Part shown: positions 24,401 through 35,669 of the stretch, one piece after another
How positions within the stretch are numbered: the first letter of the stretch is position 1
Layout: each line of letters opens with the position of its first letter
DNA from: Diprion similis
Taxonomy: Eukaryota > Arthropoda > Insecta > Hymenoptera > Diprionidae
Assembly: GCF_021155765.1 (NCBI RefSeq)
Contig: NC_060112.1
Location: 2,480,001-2,544,000, forward strand
Reading direction: 5' to 3'
Length of the DNA stretch: 64,000 nucleotides
Translations under genes and position numbers: made by a program
The notes under the pieces: model-generated
Databases searched by the model: none
Seen by the model: the letters and a program-made list of their open reading frames with translations, nothing else
Told to the model about the DNA's origin: nothing

Positions 24401-27400
24401 TCCAGGAGCTTGATTTATTGGCCTGCAGGAAAATTGACAATTTGTTATTCGCACACAAATAATACCACAATCTTAAAATATTAAGGGAAACATTCAACAG
24501 TATCGTTGTATAAGAGTATATTTGCAAAATGAGGTTGAAGTTAGTAACGTTATTGTAACAATGCATGTTTATTCCTGACTAAGCCATTATGTTAACATGT
24601 TCAACCTGAAAGTGGCATATTTTTTCCTCTCAACTTTTACGGGAAAAAAGTCTACGTAAATATTAATAGAATACGTTACAAATTGATGTGCAACATCTTA
24701 GCTTTTGGTATGTGGAATTTGGTGGGAAAAATTTCATGAATGTGACGAAAATATGTAACAAGAAGTAGGGAGAAGCGCATGCTATTAAATTTACTATCAT
24801 ATGTTTCTTGGGTGCAGTCTACAGTTAAAACTTGTGCTGCAGCATGTTAGCGAGTACCACAAACACCAACATTTTCATAACGTTTCAAAAGAAAAAGAGA
24901 GAGAAAGAAAGAGAGTTCCTTCTATAAATACCAGACAATTATTTTTCATGTATTTCTGAGTTTTTTTTTTATTTTTATTTCATTCTATTTCTAGAACAGT
25001 ATATTTTTAAAATGTATGAATTTTTGAAAGTTAAATTTTCTGTTAAACTATGTTCTCAATTTTGCACCCAATATTGCGAAAGATATATCGAGTACCTATT
25101 TTCACTTCAATAAGGTGGCGAGAGTTGAGTCGGAAATAAAGTCCTATATGTAACACAGGAATAAAAGTTGACTTAATTCCAGTGTTATATTATATGTACT
25201 ATTATTATGGTGTCCGTTATTTTGGTCATTTTGGAATTTTCTTGATTTCCCCACAAAATTGTGTACATATCGAAAAAAAAAAACATCTGTAAAAATAAAA
25301 ACTTTCTGATAACAATAATATGCGCCAGCGGATTATTGAAATTTCAAATGTAGGCTACATTGAAATTTTTGATGTTTTTCAGCTATCATTTTTTTTTCGA
25401 CATTGATAACTTCGAAATGCAGAAAATTGTTTTACAACAAAATCATGGCTACTTTAAAATGGTTTCATCGCAGCATCCACTTGGTTCAAAGGTGCTATAG
25501 ATTGTCAAACCAAGTTTACCCGATTACATGAGCATAAACTTAGGCTTTGGAAGACTACTAGCTCTGCATCTAGCCTCATCCAAAGCTCCACGATGAACTC
25601 ATCGAACCAATTTGAACTAGTGTAATGATTCTGATTGATTTACTTTACATACAATACTTTTACTTAGCTATAAACTTATGGCTATCAAACATGTGAACAT
25701 AATATTTATTCCCTATGTTATACAAATTGAATCAGTGTCCAAAAAATTTTCTTAGCACTGTAGATTCTCTTAGCAGTAAAAGATGGTGCATCAGCTTGCA
25801 CACGTTTACTTTTTTTCAAGTGAACTTGGTGTGATCGGTGACCACCGACTCTAATTTAAAATTCTAATCATCCACCTCTGCGTGTTAATGTTATCCGAAT
25901 TTTTTTTTTATATAATATGAACTTATTTTTTTGGGGGAAATCGTTAAAATACCAAAATGACCAAAATAACGGATATCCCAGTCTTTATACAGAAAACGTT
26001 GTTAGTTTACAGCTTTAAGATTTTCAAGAATTCTGTGAACATAATAACAGAGCAAAACTATATGCTCATATTTTAGAATCTTGACTATAACACTTCAAAG
26101 TCATTCTAGAATTGCAAAACAGTGATAATTTTTCCCATCATTTTGTTGCATCAATGTTACCAATTTGAATCTCATTTTCCTACACACATAGTTGAAATCA
26201 ATTGGTTAATAAATTTTATTCTTACCTTAGGACTCTTCCAGGATGAGTTGGACGAATTTCTATCCCTTGATCGAAATCCGGTACTCTGATTGCCTGTGAA
26301 AAATTAATGAAATAAGAAATCGGTTTTTTTTTTCTTAAATCTACGAACCCAGAATATTTCGGAAGATCAATTTTACCCACTTTTAGTACTACTTCTGTCA
26401 CTTTCGCCGTCGCTCCACTTTCCACTTGGCGGATTCCTCTCTCCACCTCTGCGCAACCCTCTGTCTCCTCTTCCTTTAATGCCTCTGGATCCTTTGTTGC
26501 CCCGTCGACTGCTACCCCTCGACGAATTGTCTGAATCTCTATCACTAAAACTATCATCTTTGCCAAGATTTTTTTCAAACCTATTATCATCCCTCGGATT
26601 CCCGTCTCTTGAACCGAATTTACCTCCCCTGCCTCTTCGTGATCCGCTGTTGTCATTTCTATCGAACCTGTTTGCACCACCTGGTTCATTTCTGTTGAAA
26701 TGGTTATTCCGCGTTTCGTTCTGATGCAATCGATCATCTCCGTTGTGTCGATTGCTGTCTCGCTGCCTTTGCTCATTCTCGACATCTTTAACGATTTTAT
26801 TCGACGTTTTTTCATGATTGTTTTGGTCGAATTGTGGCCTCCTGGATTTGCCGCTCCGTTCGCCGCTTCTCATGTCTTGGCCCCATGTGTCCGATTTACC
26901 GCTTTTGCCCCATTTGCTGTTACGATCGTCACTGTGAACACATAGCAATTTTAGTTATAAAAATTCTACAGTCTGAAGAAATCTTTACCCGAATATACAC
27001 AAAAATTGATATTTTCAATGCAATTCAAAACTTACCTTTGATAGTTAGATTCCAAACTTTGCGACGAGTTTACGACCTGCTCCCTGCCTATGTGCGCGTT
27101 ATTTGACGAACTCATTGCTCTTCTTGGTGGGCTTGGAACTTTTATTTGAGAAGCGATGCTGGCCATTGGAGCAACGGTACAATCGTACAAGTCTACGAGA
27201 GTACCGTTAGGAAGAACATCGATTACTTCCATCGCCAGTTTCTTTTCCAGAACAAGCAACTCGAACTGATCAGCAAGTTCCTGATTGAGGGGTGTTGACT
27301 GAAAACCATTTAGTACGCAGCTGATGGCCTGTGCTCTCAAGTTAACAACCAAATCATCGTGTATTTTTCGTAATGTAGACGCAGCTACTGTCTCTTGATT

Positions 27401-29157
27401 TCCATAATCCACATAGAGCACGGTCACTTGTTCTCCATTAATATTTAAAATCTGCGCTCTGTACCTGTAACAAGCAATAAGCAAAATTTACGTTTACGTA
27501 CAAGCAATTAAATTATATTTAAAATTAAACAAATGAGCACCAACCATTGTTTATCTTCGATATATGAAGCGCAACACGGTCTACCAACTTGAAGAGCTTT
27601 TGCGTCAAGTGGCGGAGCTTTCGAGGCATATTCAGCCAAACACGCCATGATGGAATTAAGCGACTTGATGCCACTGTCGAGTTGCACGAAGAACTTTGTG
27701 CATGATTCGACGAAAGAGACGTGAATCATGTCCTTGAATCCCTGCTTAAGCACAGGAGGTTCTTGATAAACAACAGGAGCGGAGCTAGCGAAAGTTTTTT
27801 TCAAAACATCCCTGATATTAACTCCGTTATCGTACAAATCTCCGTACTGTATCAGTGGAGGTCCTTCTGGTGGCCGGACATGAAGCACCAGTGGTTTTCC
27901 AGTGACAATTTTCTTGAAGTAATCCTTGACCTCGTCAGTAATGATCAGCTCCTTAAGGCCGCTCAGGGTGAATCTGATGGAGAGGACCTTGGGCTGTATG
28001 AACTGAGGCGGCAGTTGAAAAATGTCCGAATAAGACAAAACCTCTGTGTGTCCAAAGTCGACATAGAAAAGCTTGCATTTCTGTTCCATAACCGACATTA
28101 CCACCGCCCTGCAGAGAACTCCCTCCAGTGAATAACGACCCAGACAAACCGATCCGGGTAACGGTGGTTCTTGCAGAGGCGCAGTAGGATGGTTATTCAC
28201 ATCAGCCATCAGCTGTGTGAGGATTTGTGCTGTGCTTTTTACCTGAACCGAGAATTTCATCGGTCCGTCCTCAACAAATGACACATAAACGTCGTGCATG
28301 GAACCGACATCCAAAACTCGCGACTTGAAGACTAGGGCCTCAGGGGCAGGAGAAGGCACAGGCGCAGGCACAGGTGGCATCCGGTGTTGCGGGCTTCGCC
28401 AGTCCTCCTGAACGGGAGGATTCGATCTGGGTGACAACTCAGTGTATGTCTTCTGCTGTGGCCTAGACAAATAATTTTGGCTCATAGGTGGCGCCACAGA
28501 CTCTCTAGGCATCTGAGGGACGCGTCGTTGTGTCGTTTTCTGATGTGCTGCAAACATGTCCTGAATCGTTACAGAAACGGCTAATTCTTTGCTCACCAAT
28601 AGCGCGCCGAAGTCCTCGTTGTTATAGAAAAGCTTAAGCAGTCTGTTTGAGCCGACAACAGAGTGCAGAATTCCCTTAAGGTCAGCGTAGCGGAGAGTCT
28701 GCTTTATCGACTCTATTGTTTCACTCTCCCAGGTTCCGTTGATGGGAAGGATGTGGGCCAGCACGAAGTCCAGAGCTAGCGGAGGCAGTGCGTGCAGAGA
28801 CACGACGCTCGGTATATTGTCGAGCAGTCTTATAGCTGTGGGCGGCAGGACCTCATAGTTCCCGTAGTCGATGAAATGGACCAGGACGTTGCCGTTGGGC
28901 TGCACGTTGCATATTTTTGCACGGTAATAGCCCTCATTCTGGAACCTAGCACAGCATATCATGTTCGACGCCAGAGGGTAGTTGGGATTTGGAAGCGCTA
29001 AGCCTTGGTCGAACTTCTCGCTCAATGGGAGAATCATTCGCTCGACGCACGTGGCCGCATTTCGGTCGATCTGACCCCATATCTTGAGCAGCGGTCCATC
29101 GGTTTCAACGTGCGTTACGAACAGTCCGAGTTCGGAATTCTGCGCCATTGCTGTCAT
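18483..29157 (-). CDS. tud: Maternal protein Tudor, multi-Tudor-domain
   Basis: Nine coding exons: 27545-29157, 27036-27464, 26381-26931, 26226-26293, 23511-24422, 22995-23418, 22740-22909, 22489-22655 and 18483-22380, totalling 2743 aa with all phases consistent. Nine Tudor cores are visible, centred near residues 94, 366, 557, 1004, 1227, 1556, 1746, 1940 and 2126, most with the W/LYRA...[FY]IDYGN signature; Drosophila Tudor has eleven. Extended Tudor domains bind symmetrically dimethylated arginines of Piwi-family proteins and organise germ granules. Between domains 3 and 4 lies an Arg/Gly/Asp-rich linker. Between 5 and 6 is a stretch that looks like the flanking part of an extended Tudor domain without its core. 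A tail of about 520 acidic residues carries three DKIVPGS repeats. The start at 29157 (MTAMAQNSELGLF) is preferred over upstream Met codons in a basic, UTR-like stretch; 29148 is also possible. Confidence 0.93.
25213..25973. mobile_element. Terminal-inverted-repeat element in a tudor intron
   Basis: TCCGTTATTTTGGTCATTTT at 25213 recurs exactly in reverse complement ending at 25973. Similarity continues inward for about 42 bases (a GATTTCCCC block in both arms). The 761-bp interior has no coding potential. It lies in the intron between tudor exons 4 and 5. It is probably a non-autonomous DNA transposon; I could not fix a target duplication or superfamily. Confidence 0.6.
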
Positions 29158-31195
29158 GTTTGCTCGCTCAAGTCGCGACCGCTGGCCGACGCTCGATTTT
29201 CTCAAACACACCACACGCGTGGAATTTCGTGTTTTTCTGTTTCCTTGTCGAGCGTTTTTTTCTTTCTTGATTTTATGGTACGATTTTTTTCTCACCAAAA
29301 ATTATGCACCCGATTTACTCTGTTGCCTCCTGTAGGCTTTCTATCTGACCATCGACACGAGGCCTCATTCACATCGTGGATACTGAGATTCAAATTTTTC
29401 TTTCTAATTCAAGCCGAATTGTCTCCTCGTAATAGCGTACGTGTATGAATGAACCGTCTTGGGTGTGCGGCACTTGTCACAAAGAAATTCGTACACAGAC
29501 ACAGGTATGACCGGGCTGTCGGATCTTGGCATATTGCAAAAAACGGTTTTCTACCAGCGTAATGGGGCTACGCGCTAGTTGGGAGATGGAAGAGGCAACA
29601 ACTCGACCAATAGCAGCGAATGGCTATATCATCAAATATATTCGAATGTTCGATTGTCCGCTCCGTACCCTATGCGCACCACCACTACCGCCGAATAAAA
29701 AGTGCATAAACCTCGGAGAATACTTTCACGGCGGTTGATGGACGAGTGGATTGTTTTTCCTACACCTTTTTCTCACTACGATCACGTATCAAGGCACAAT
29801 GCTAACGGGATTCGATACAAAACTTAATCTTCACTTCTTCGAGCAACAAAAAGGATAATGTACGCTGGCACTAACCACGAATGATGAGTTAGATGTAGAT
29901 TGGAACACTGATATTCTGAGCTTATAGAGATAGACTGCGCGGTCTGTGCTCCGCGCTGAAGCTGTAATTAGAGAGAGAGAGAGAAAGAGCACAGTTGAGC
30001 CAGACCTCTCTGTTGCACGATGGGAAGAGTGGCGATTGTTTTCCCCACCAAGTCACTGCTTAGAGTGAAAGGACCGGCGCCAACTGTTGCTCTCTCTTTC
30101 GAATTAGGACTTTAGCTAGGTGAGCTATACACAGATCGCGCGTTGACCGAAGATGTATGTTTATATTCTGGCTTTTCAATCACGTCAGGGCAAAACTATT
30201 CTGCGAATGATTCAAATTCGAATTTTTTTTTGTCATGCACTTGTGTCAACACTCTTAACAATTTACTAATTAGATAATGGGCCTTGGCTGAGGATATGAA
30301 AAGACCTTTAGCCCTGATATTTTGATATATTTCGCTAATATTTCGTCCGATTAGGCGGGTCGTAGTGAGTCCTGGGGTAGTTTTCTTGAGTATCATTCAC
30401 AATTAACATAGTGCAGTCGTAGTTCAGTGCGGATGTTTGGAAATACGAATACCATGCGAGCGTTCACAACCGATTCGTACAGTGGTAAACCGCTTACTGT
30501 GAACGCTCGCATGGTTTTCGTGTTTCCAAACTTCTGCACTGTATTACCACTATCCCTACCACTGTACTTCCACTACACGTACTGTACTAAGTCAATTGTA
30601 AATAATACTTTACTTTGAACTTAACTCAGGGGTATGGGATCCCAATTTAGAATCGAGTTGGCATAGTAGAATACTGCAATTTCCTCACGTCCCCATCAGA
30701 TCCGCTTACCGGGCTCTTACCCACGGAGCAAAATCCATAAGGTCGGTATCACTCCCCTTAGTCAACGTAGTGGGTCCGTTTCTGCCTGTTTCCTCCGACA
30801 CAGTATAGTCCGCTTTCAATTTTTTCTGTATTGTTTGAAGGTAGGTTGAACTTAGTTTAAACTTCGATTCAGTGTTTTAAATCGGAGTAACTCAAAATCA
30901 ATTTTAAAATGTCGGTCACAGTCGGGTTCCGGAACGCATCTCGGGCGCGTTCATCGCATGTCATTAAGAACACGGAGTTAAAAATAGTTCATATAATAAT
31001 CACAGAGGGCAGTAGGATCGCGACACTGCAGCAGACGTTGGCGATTTCGGAGTTCCTTTTTTACTCTCTTTCCACCCCAGAGAGGTGAGTGTCGTGTCGT
31101 ACTGGGAGCGAATAATCCGTAATTTGGTAACAAGGTGCTGTTAATAGGATAAAATTTTGTATTATAGAGGCAAGATCATAGTTCCCGAAGGCAAG
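29158..31195. promoter_or_regulatory. Divergent region between tudor and the phosphate carrier
   Basis: Holds the tudor 5' UTR and promoter, a GA-rich run at about 29970-29990, the hairpin at 30426-30540, and a probable non-coding first exon of the carrier ending at a GTGAGT donor at about 31085. No coding gene is supported. Confidence 0.5.
30426..30540. ncRNA. Candidate small-RNA hairpin
   Basis: Arms 30426-30468 and 30498-30540 (43 bases each) pair with only two mismatches and two G.U-type positions around a 29-base loop. Weaker pairing extends about 10 bases outward. The core (CCATGCGAGCGTTCACA and its complement) is perfectly paired. The stem is somewhat longer and more perfect than a typical miRNA precursor. 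Alternatives are a hairpin-siRNA locus or a recent inverted duplication. I recognise no known mature miRNA. Strand is unknown because the hairpin is nearly symmetric. Confidence 0.4.
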
Positions 31196-33956
31196 ATGTG
31201 GTCCTCATTGATGGAAACCGTCAAAAAGAACCCTTTCGGCTCTCCTTTCATCACAGCTGACTGCCAGGCTCAGCGCGAGGATGGCCAAGCCCTTGTCAAA
31301 GGCCGATATATCGCCGCCGCCAACGCGGCAGAAGGCGGTGAGTTGTATTAAAATAAATAGTAAGCATGTTTTCACAGCATTTTGCCCCTCCAAGCTTCAC
31401 CGTTTACCGCGCTCTTCTGTCAAGAAATTCACCCGGTGGTTCCCGACGTCTGACTGTCGCATTGAAGGCTGCAACCACATCGATTGAGCGGTTCTTTTGT
31501 CGGTTAAAAAACTCACATTTTGTGTTGGAATAGTTTTTCTGTGGTATATTTTCTTAAAAAGTTTTCTTCTCTTTACTCGAAGCAAGTTTCATTTTACAAC
31601 CGTCCTCCTCCACGACCCTGAAGCGTGCAATCGAGGACAAACGGTTGCATAATGGCGACCATTTTGTTGCGAGAATCTTTCAGAGCCAGGGCCTTGGATA
31701 AGCATAAAAATACACTTGTCTTTTTGTAATTACATTTAGAATAGACCTGAATTTAAGGATCTATATTTAAATTGGCACGCAATCGATTGTTTGTCAATAG
31801 GACGATCCTTGAACTCGTTCTAGATTTAAATTTTCATTGTACCGTATACGTTACGTGCGTACCGGTTGGCTAATTCGATTATTCTTTTTACAGGCATTTT
31901 GCCCGACATGTATTCGATCAGTAGACTAACACGTACTGGACAATTAAAATCACGTGAACAGTAACTTTCGCATGATCAATCGGCTGATTCTGTCATGCGA
32001 ATTTTTTTAAAGCGTTATTTTCGCATCACTTTCGGTTATTTCCGCAAAATAAAAAATAACGCACATCAATTGTTTAACCTGTATATTACGCAAGCCTTAC
32101 ATGTAGATTTTTGTAATCTGCAGTGAGATTTGTTAAATGTAATTCCGACCGTAAGTGATTAGCCCAAGGATTTATGAAACAGATTAATTACAGTAACTGA
32201 TTTACTTCTGGCTAAAGCTGCTTCAATTTTTTACTTATTAAATTAATTTTCTTTCCACCAGACATTATTGTTTTCTAAATCTGAGATGAAATATATGATG
32301 ACAGTTGAGAAATTGGTTCATCTGACCCTTAATCCATAGTTCAATTTATCTAAGTGCATCCCTTAGGGACAACAATCCATAGTTTTGGAAATTTCATTGC
32401 CTGAATGATTGTTGCTACATTTTATCAATTATAACATTTTTCTTTACATATTATGTAATACATTGGTTCTCAATTGAATGGAGTGCAAGTCAAACACATT
32501 AAATTAATGATAATTGGAACGTACCTGGCTTTGATTAGGAGTCAGAAATATACTTCAGGAGAATTTTCTTTCATAAAAATTATACCTTGCAACTTTTACA
32601 GACAGCTGCGAATTTGGCTCCAACCAATACTTCGCGCTATGCGGGCTTGGAGGCATCTTGTCCTGCGGTCTTACCCACACTATGGTTACCCCCCTTGATC
32701 TGGTCAAGTGCCGTATTCAAGTAGACCCTGCAAAATACAAGTCCGTCTTCAATGGATTCAAGGTAAGCCAAACACTTTCACAAAAATTTATTATTTGTCG
32801 ATCCTCTGTAAATATTTATGCAAAAAATGTAAAATGTAAGCAATATATCAATTTGTAATATTCGACAGGTATCTCTGCAAGAGGGTGGCGTCAGAGCCCT
32901 GGGAAAAGGATGGGCTCCGACTTTCTTCGGATATTCCATGCAAGGAATGTTCAAGTTCGGTCTCTACGAAGTCTTCAAAGTTTACTATTCGAATCTAATC
33001 GGAGATGAACTTTCCTATGAATACAGAACAACACTATACCTCATATCATCCGCATCTGCAGAATTCTTTGCTGACATTGCTCTGGCTCCTATGGAGGCTG
33101 CCAAGGTTATCCTCAATGATATATTTATTTCCTGCCTCCTCTTGAAATCCTGTGACACATAAGATTTTGTTCAGATAACATAACCAAGATTGGAATGTTC
33201 GCAATCTATACCCAGATTTTCTCTCCCCCTCCTCAAGAGTCACGATCTTTTCCTAACAAGTGAGTCCGACTCTGCCACCATTTTCCCACAATTCTATAAA
33301 TACTACTGTTCTAATGAAATTTTCTTCTTTCTACATATTTAGGTCAGGATTCAAACTATGCCTGGATACGCAAATACTCTGCGCGAAGCGCTGCCTAAGA
33401 TGCACGCCGACGAAGGTCTTGGAGGCTTCTACAAGGGTTTGGTGCCACTTTGGCTCCGCCAGATCCCCTACACCATGATGAAGTTTGCCTGCTTCGAACG
33501 TACCGTCGAATTACTGTACAAGCACGTCGTGCCCAAGCCGCGTGTGGACTGCACCAAGGGTGAACAGCTCGTCGTAACCTTCGCTGCTGGTTACATTGCC
33601 GGTGTCTTCTGTGCCGTTGTATCTCACCCCGCTGACTCGGTGCGTAATTTTTGATAAATTCGGTTATTCTTGAAGAGATTTTCAGTCAGAATTGTTGGCA
33701 ATCAAATCCTTGTCAATTGTTTCAATAGGTTGTGTCCAAGTTGAACCAAGAGAAAGGAGCCACAGCTGTTGACGTTGTGAAGAAACTTGGTTGGGGCGGA
33801 TTATGGAAAGGATTGGCACCCAGGATTGTCATGATCGGTACTTTGACGGCTGCCCAGTGGTTTATCTACGACGCAGTCAAGGTATGGCTGCGCATGCCAC
33901 GTCCACCACCACCAGAGATGCCAGAGTCGCTGAAGAAGAAGTATGGCGTCGCTTAA
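31196..33956 (+). CDS. SLC25A3: Mitochondrial phosphate carrier protein
   Basis: Coding exons 31196-31337, 32602-32762, 32869-33105, 33343-33639 and 33729-33956 give 354 aa, the usual size. The three carrier repeats show signatures PLDLVKCRIQ (about residue 77), PMEAAKVRIQ (about 174) and PADSVVSKLN (about 275). This inner-membrane protein imports phosphate with protons for ATP synthesis. A non-coding first exon likely ends at the GTGAGT donor near 31085, with an acceptor at about 31167. The start at 31196 gives an N terminus (MWSSLMETVKKNPF) of mitochondrial type. The donor after exon 33105 is weak (GTTATC), yet the join restores the family sequence exactly. AATAAA near 34379 may be the polyadenylation signal. 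Confidence 0.95.
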
Positions 33957-35669
33957 GTGTCAAACGAACAAAGTAAGACAAAGAAGAGAAAAAAAGAATA
34001 AGTGAAGAATAAGTAATTAACTATGCATAGAAGATGAAGCTAGACCAATTCAATTCAATTATTATAACCAGTCACGGTTTGATACTGTTATTGTGTCTGG
34101 TGAATTTTATCAATACTCTCATACCACGACTCATTACTGTTAACGGGTTTCTATCCATCGCTATATTCGTGGATCTTTCACTAAAAATGCCCAACATCGC
34201 AATAAAAAAAAAACCAGAACGATACAGGCTACCCATTGATTGTACTGTTCAGTATTTGTAGCCATGAAAGTAGTGAAATTACATGACTAATAACTGTGTA
34301 AATTATTATAACTACGCGATAACGAACCAAGTTGTCATGCAATCATTGCTGCTTTGTAAATAGGGTGATCGCTAGAAAATAAATTACTAGGTTCATCGTA
34401 TAAACATGTTTTAATCTTTCTTTCCACTTCCTTACAAATATACCCATATAATAATTCGCTTCATCGTATAACATGTCATAATCATTTAGCTAATCCAATC
34501 ACAATTATTCACATTTAAGTATCAAACCATAATCCTGTTACAGCCATGTTTCTATCCACCATCTCCTCTTATACGCGCATTTTTAAATTAGTCGGCTCAG
34601 CGCAAAATGTTGACTGATTATGAAACCTCACGCATCGCTTATCAGTAAACCTTAACTAAAGAATCTTGAGACGAGTTACAATACATTGTTATCACAATGC
34701 TTATCATTAGGAACTCCCTCAATTTTATACTGTCGCAAATTTGTACAGCAATTCATATATAATTGAGTTTGACGGTATAAGTCTTTACTGAAATATTACG
34801 AATCAAAACTCTGTGTCTCCTTCAACTGGTTGGAATCAAGGAATGTAATTGAGTTCACTTCACGATTAAATGTCATAATTTCGTGGAACAGATTCAACAA
34901 TAATATAAAAATGGTAATTTTGGACATAATTTCTTTTATGAGCACCAATCAAATTACTGGCACAACTTCACATCGATTGTAAATTTAAGGTAACTGCAGT
35001 AATCACATTTCAACTGGTTGAAAAATCGATAAATATCGTATGTTTTTTTTGCTGCATCTCAGTATCATTAATTACAGCGAATAAGAACTAAGTACTTGTG
35101 TTCGTTGCATAGCAAACGCGTTTTGAAAATTTTCTAAAATAGTATTCACCAAGTAACAAAGAAGTATAAATAGTAGAATACGAATCAAGTATTTGCTAAT
35201 ATTGTCGGATGATCTACCGTAAAAAAATATATTTACATCACGACATGTTATCGTATGAACGGTGGTATACCTAGCAATGAATTACAAATAACGTATAAAA
35301 ATATACATCTCTTAACGAGCATAGAAAACCTAATAATAATTCGAATAGGCCGAAATATGAGTTGGTTACGACAAGTTGATGATTTTTCGTGAAGCATCAA
35401 TCTATCACTGTGTACTCGTCTTTCGGCTAAATACTCGTTGCATTTTTAAATAGCGTAGCAATTTGTGTAACGTAACACTCTGCGCTAACAAGAAATATTG
35501 CTAGATAGTATACTAGAAGACCGAAATTCTACAAGAAATCTTGATATTTACGAGACTTTTTTTTTCTATTTCTTTAGTGTCTGTTCAAAGCAAATATGTT
35601 CGGAACTTTTGAACGCGCTCATAGCATAAGAGATAATAATTTGTTGAATAGCTATGTTGTATTCTTCTG
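33957..35669. other. Convergent 3' region
   Basis: Contains the 3' UTRs of the phosphate carrier (AATAAA near 34379) and of the minus-strand prestin-like gene. AT-rich; I see no further gene or repeat. Confidence 0.5.

Noticed and set aside
26222-26815. 197-codon alternative frame across the tudor RG-rich exon
   Set aside because: It would skip the splice sites that keep the Tudor frame; the frame is open because of biased Arg/Gly/Asp codons.
29158-29298. N-terminal extension of Tudor from an upstream Met
   Set aside because: The upstream 47 codons are very basic and unlike the family; the MTAMAQNSELGLF start is better.
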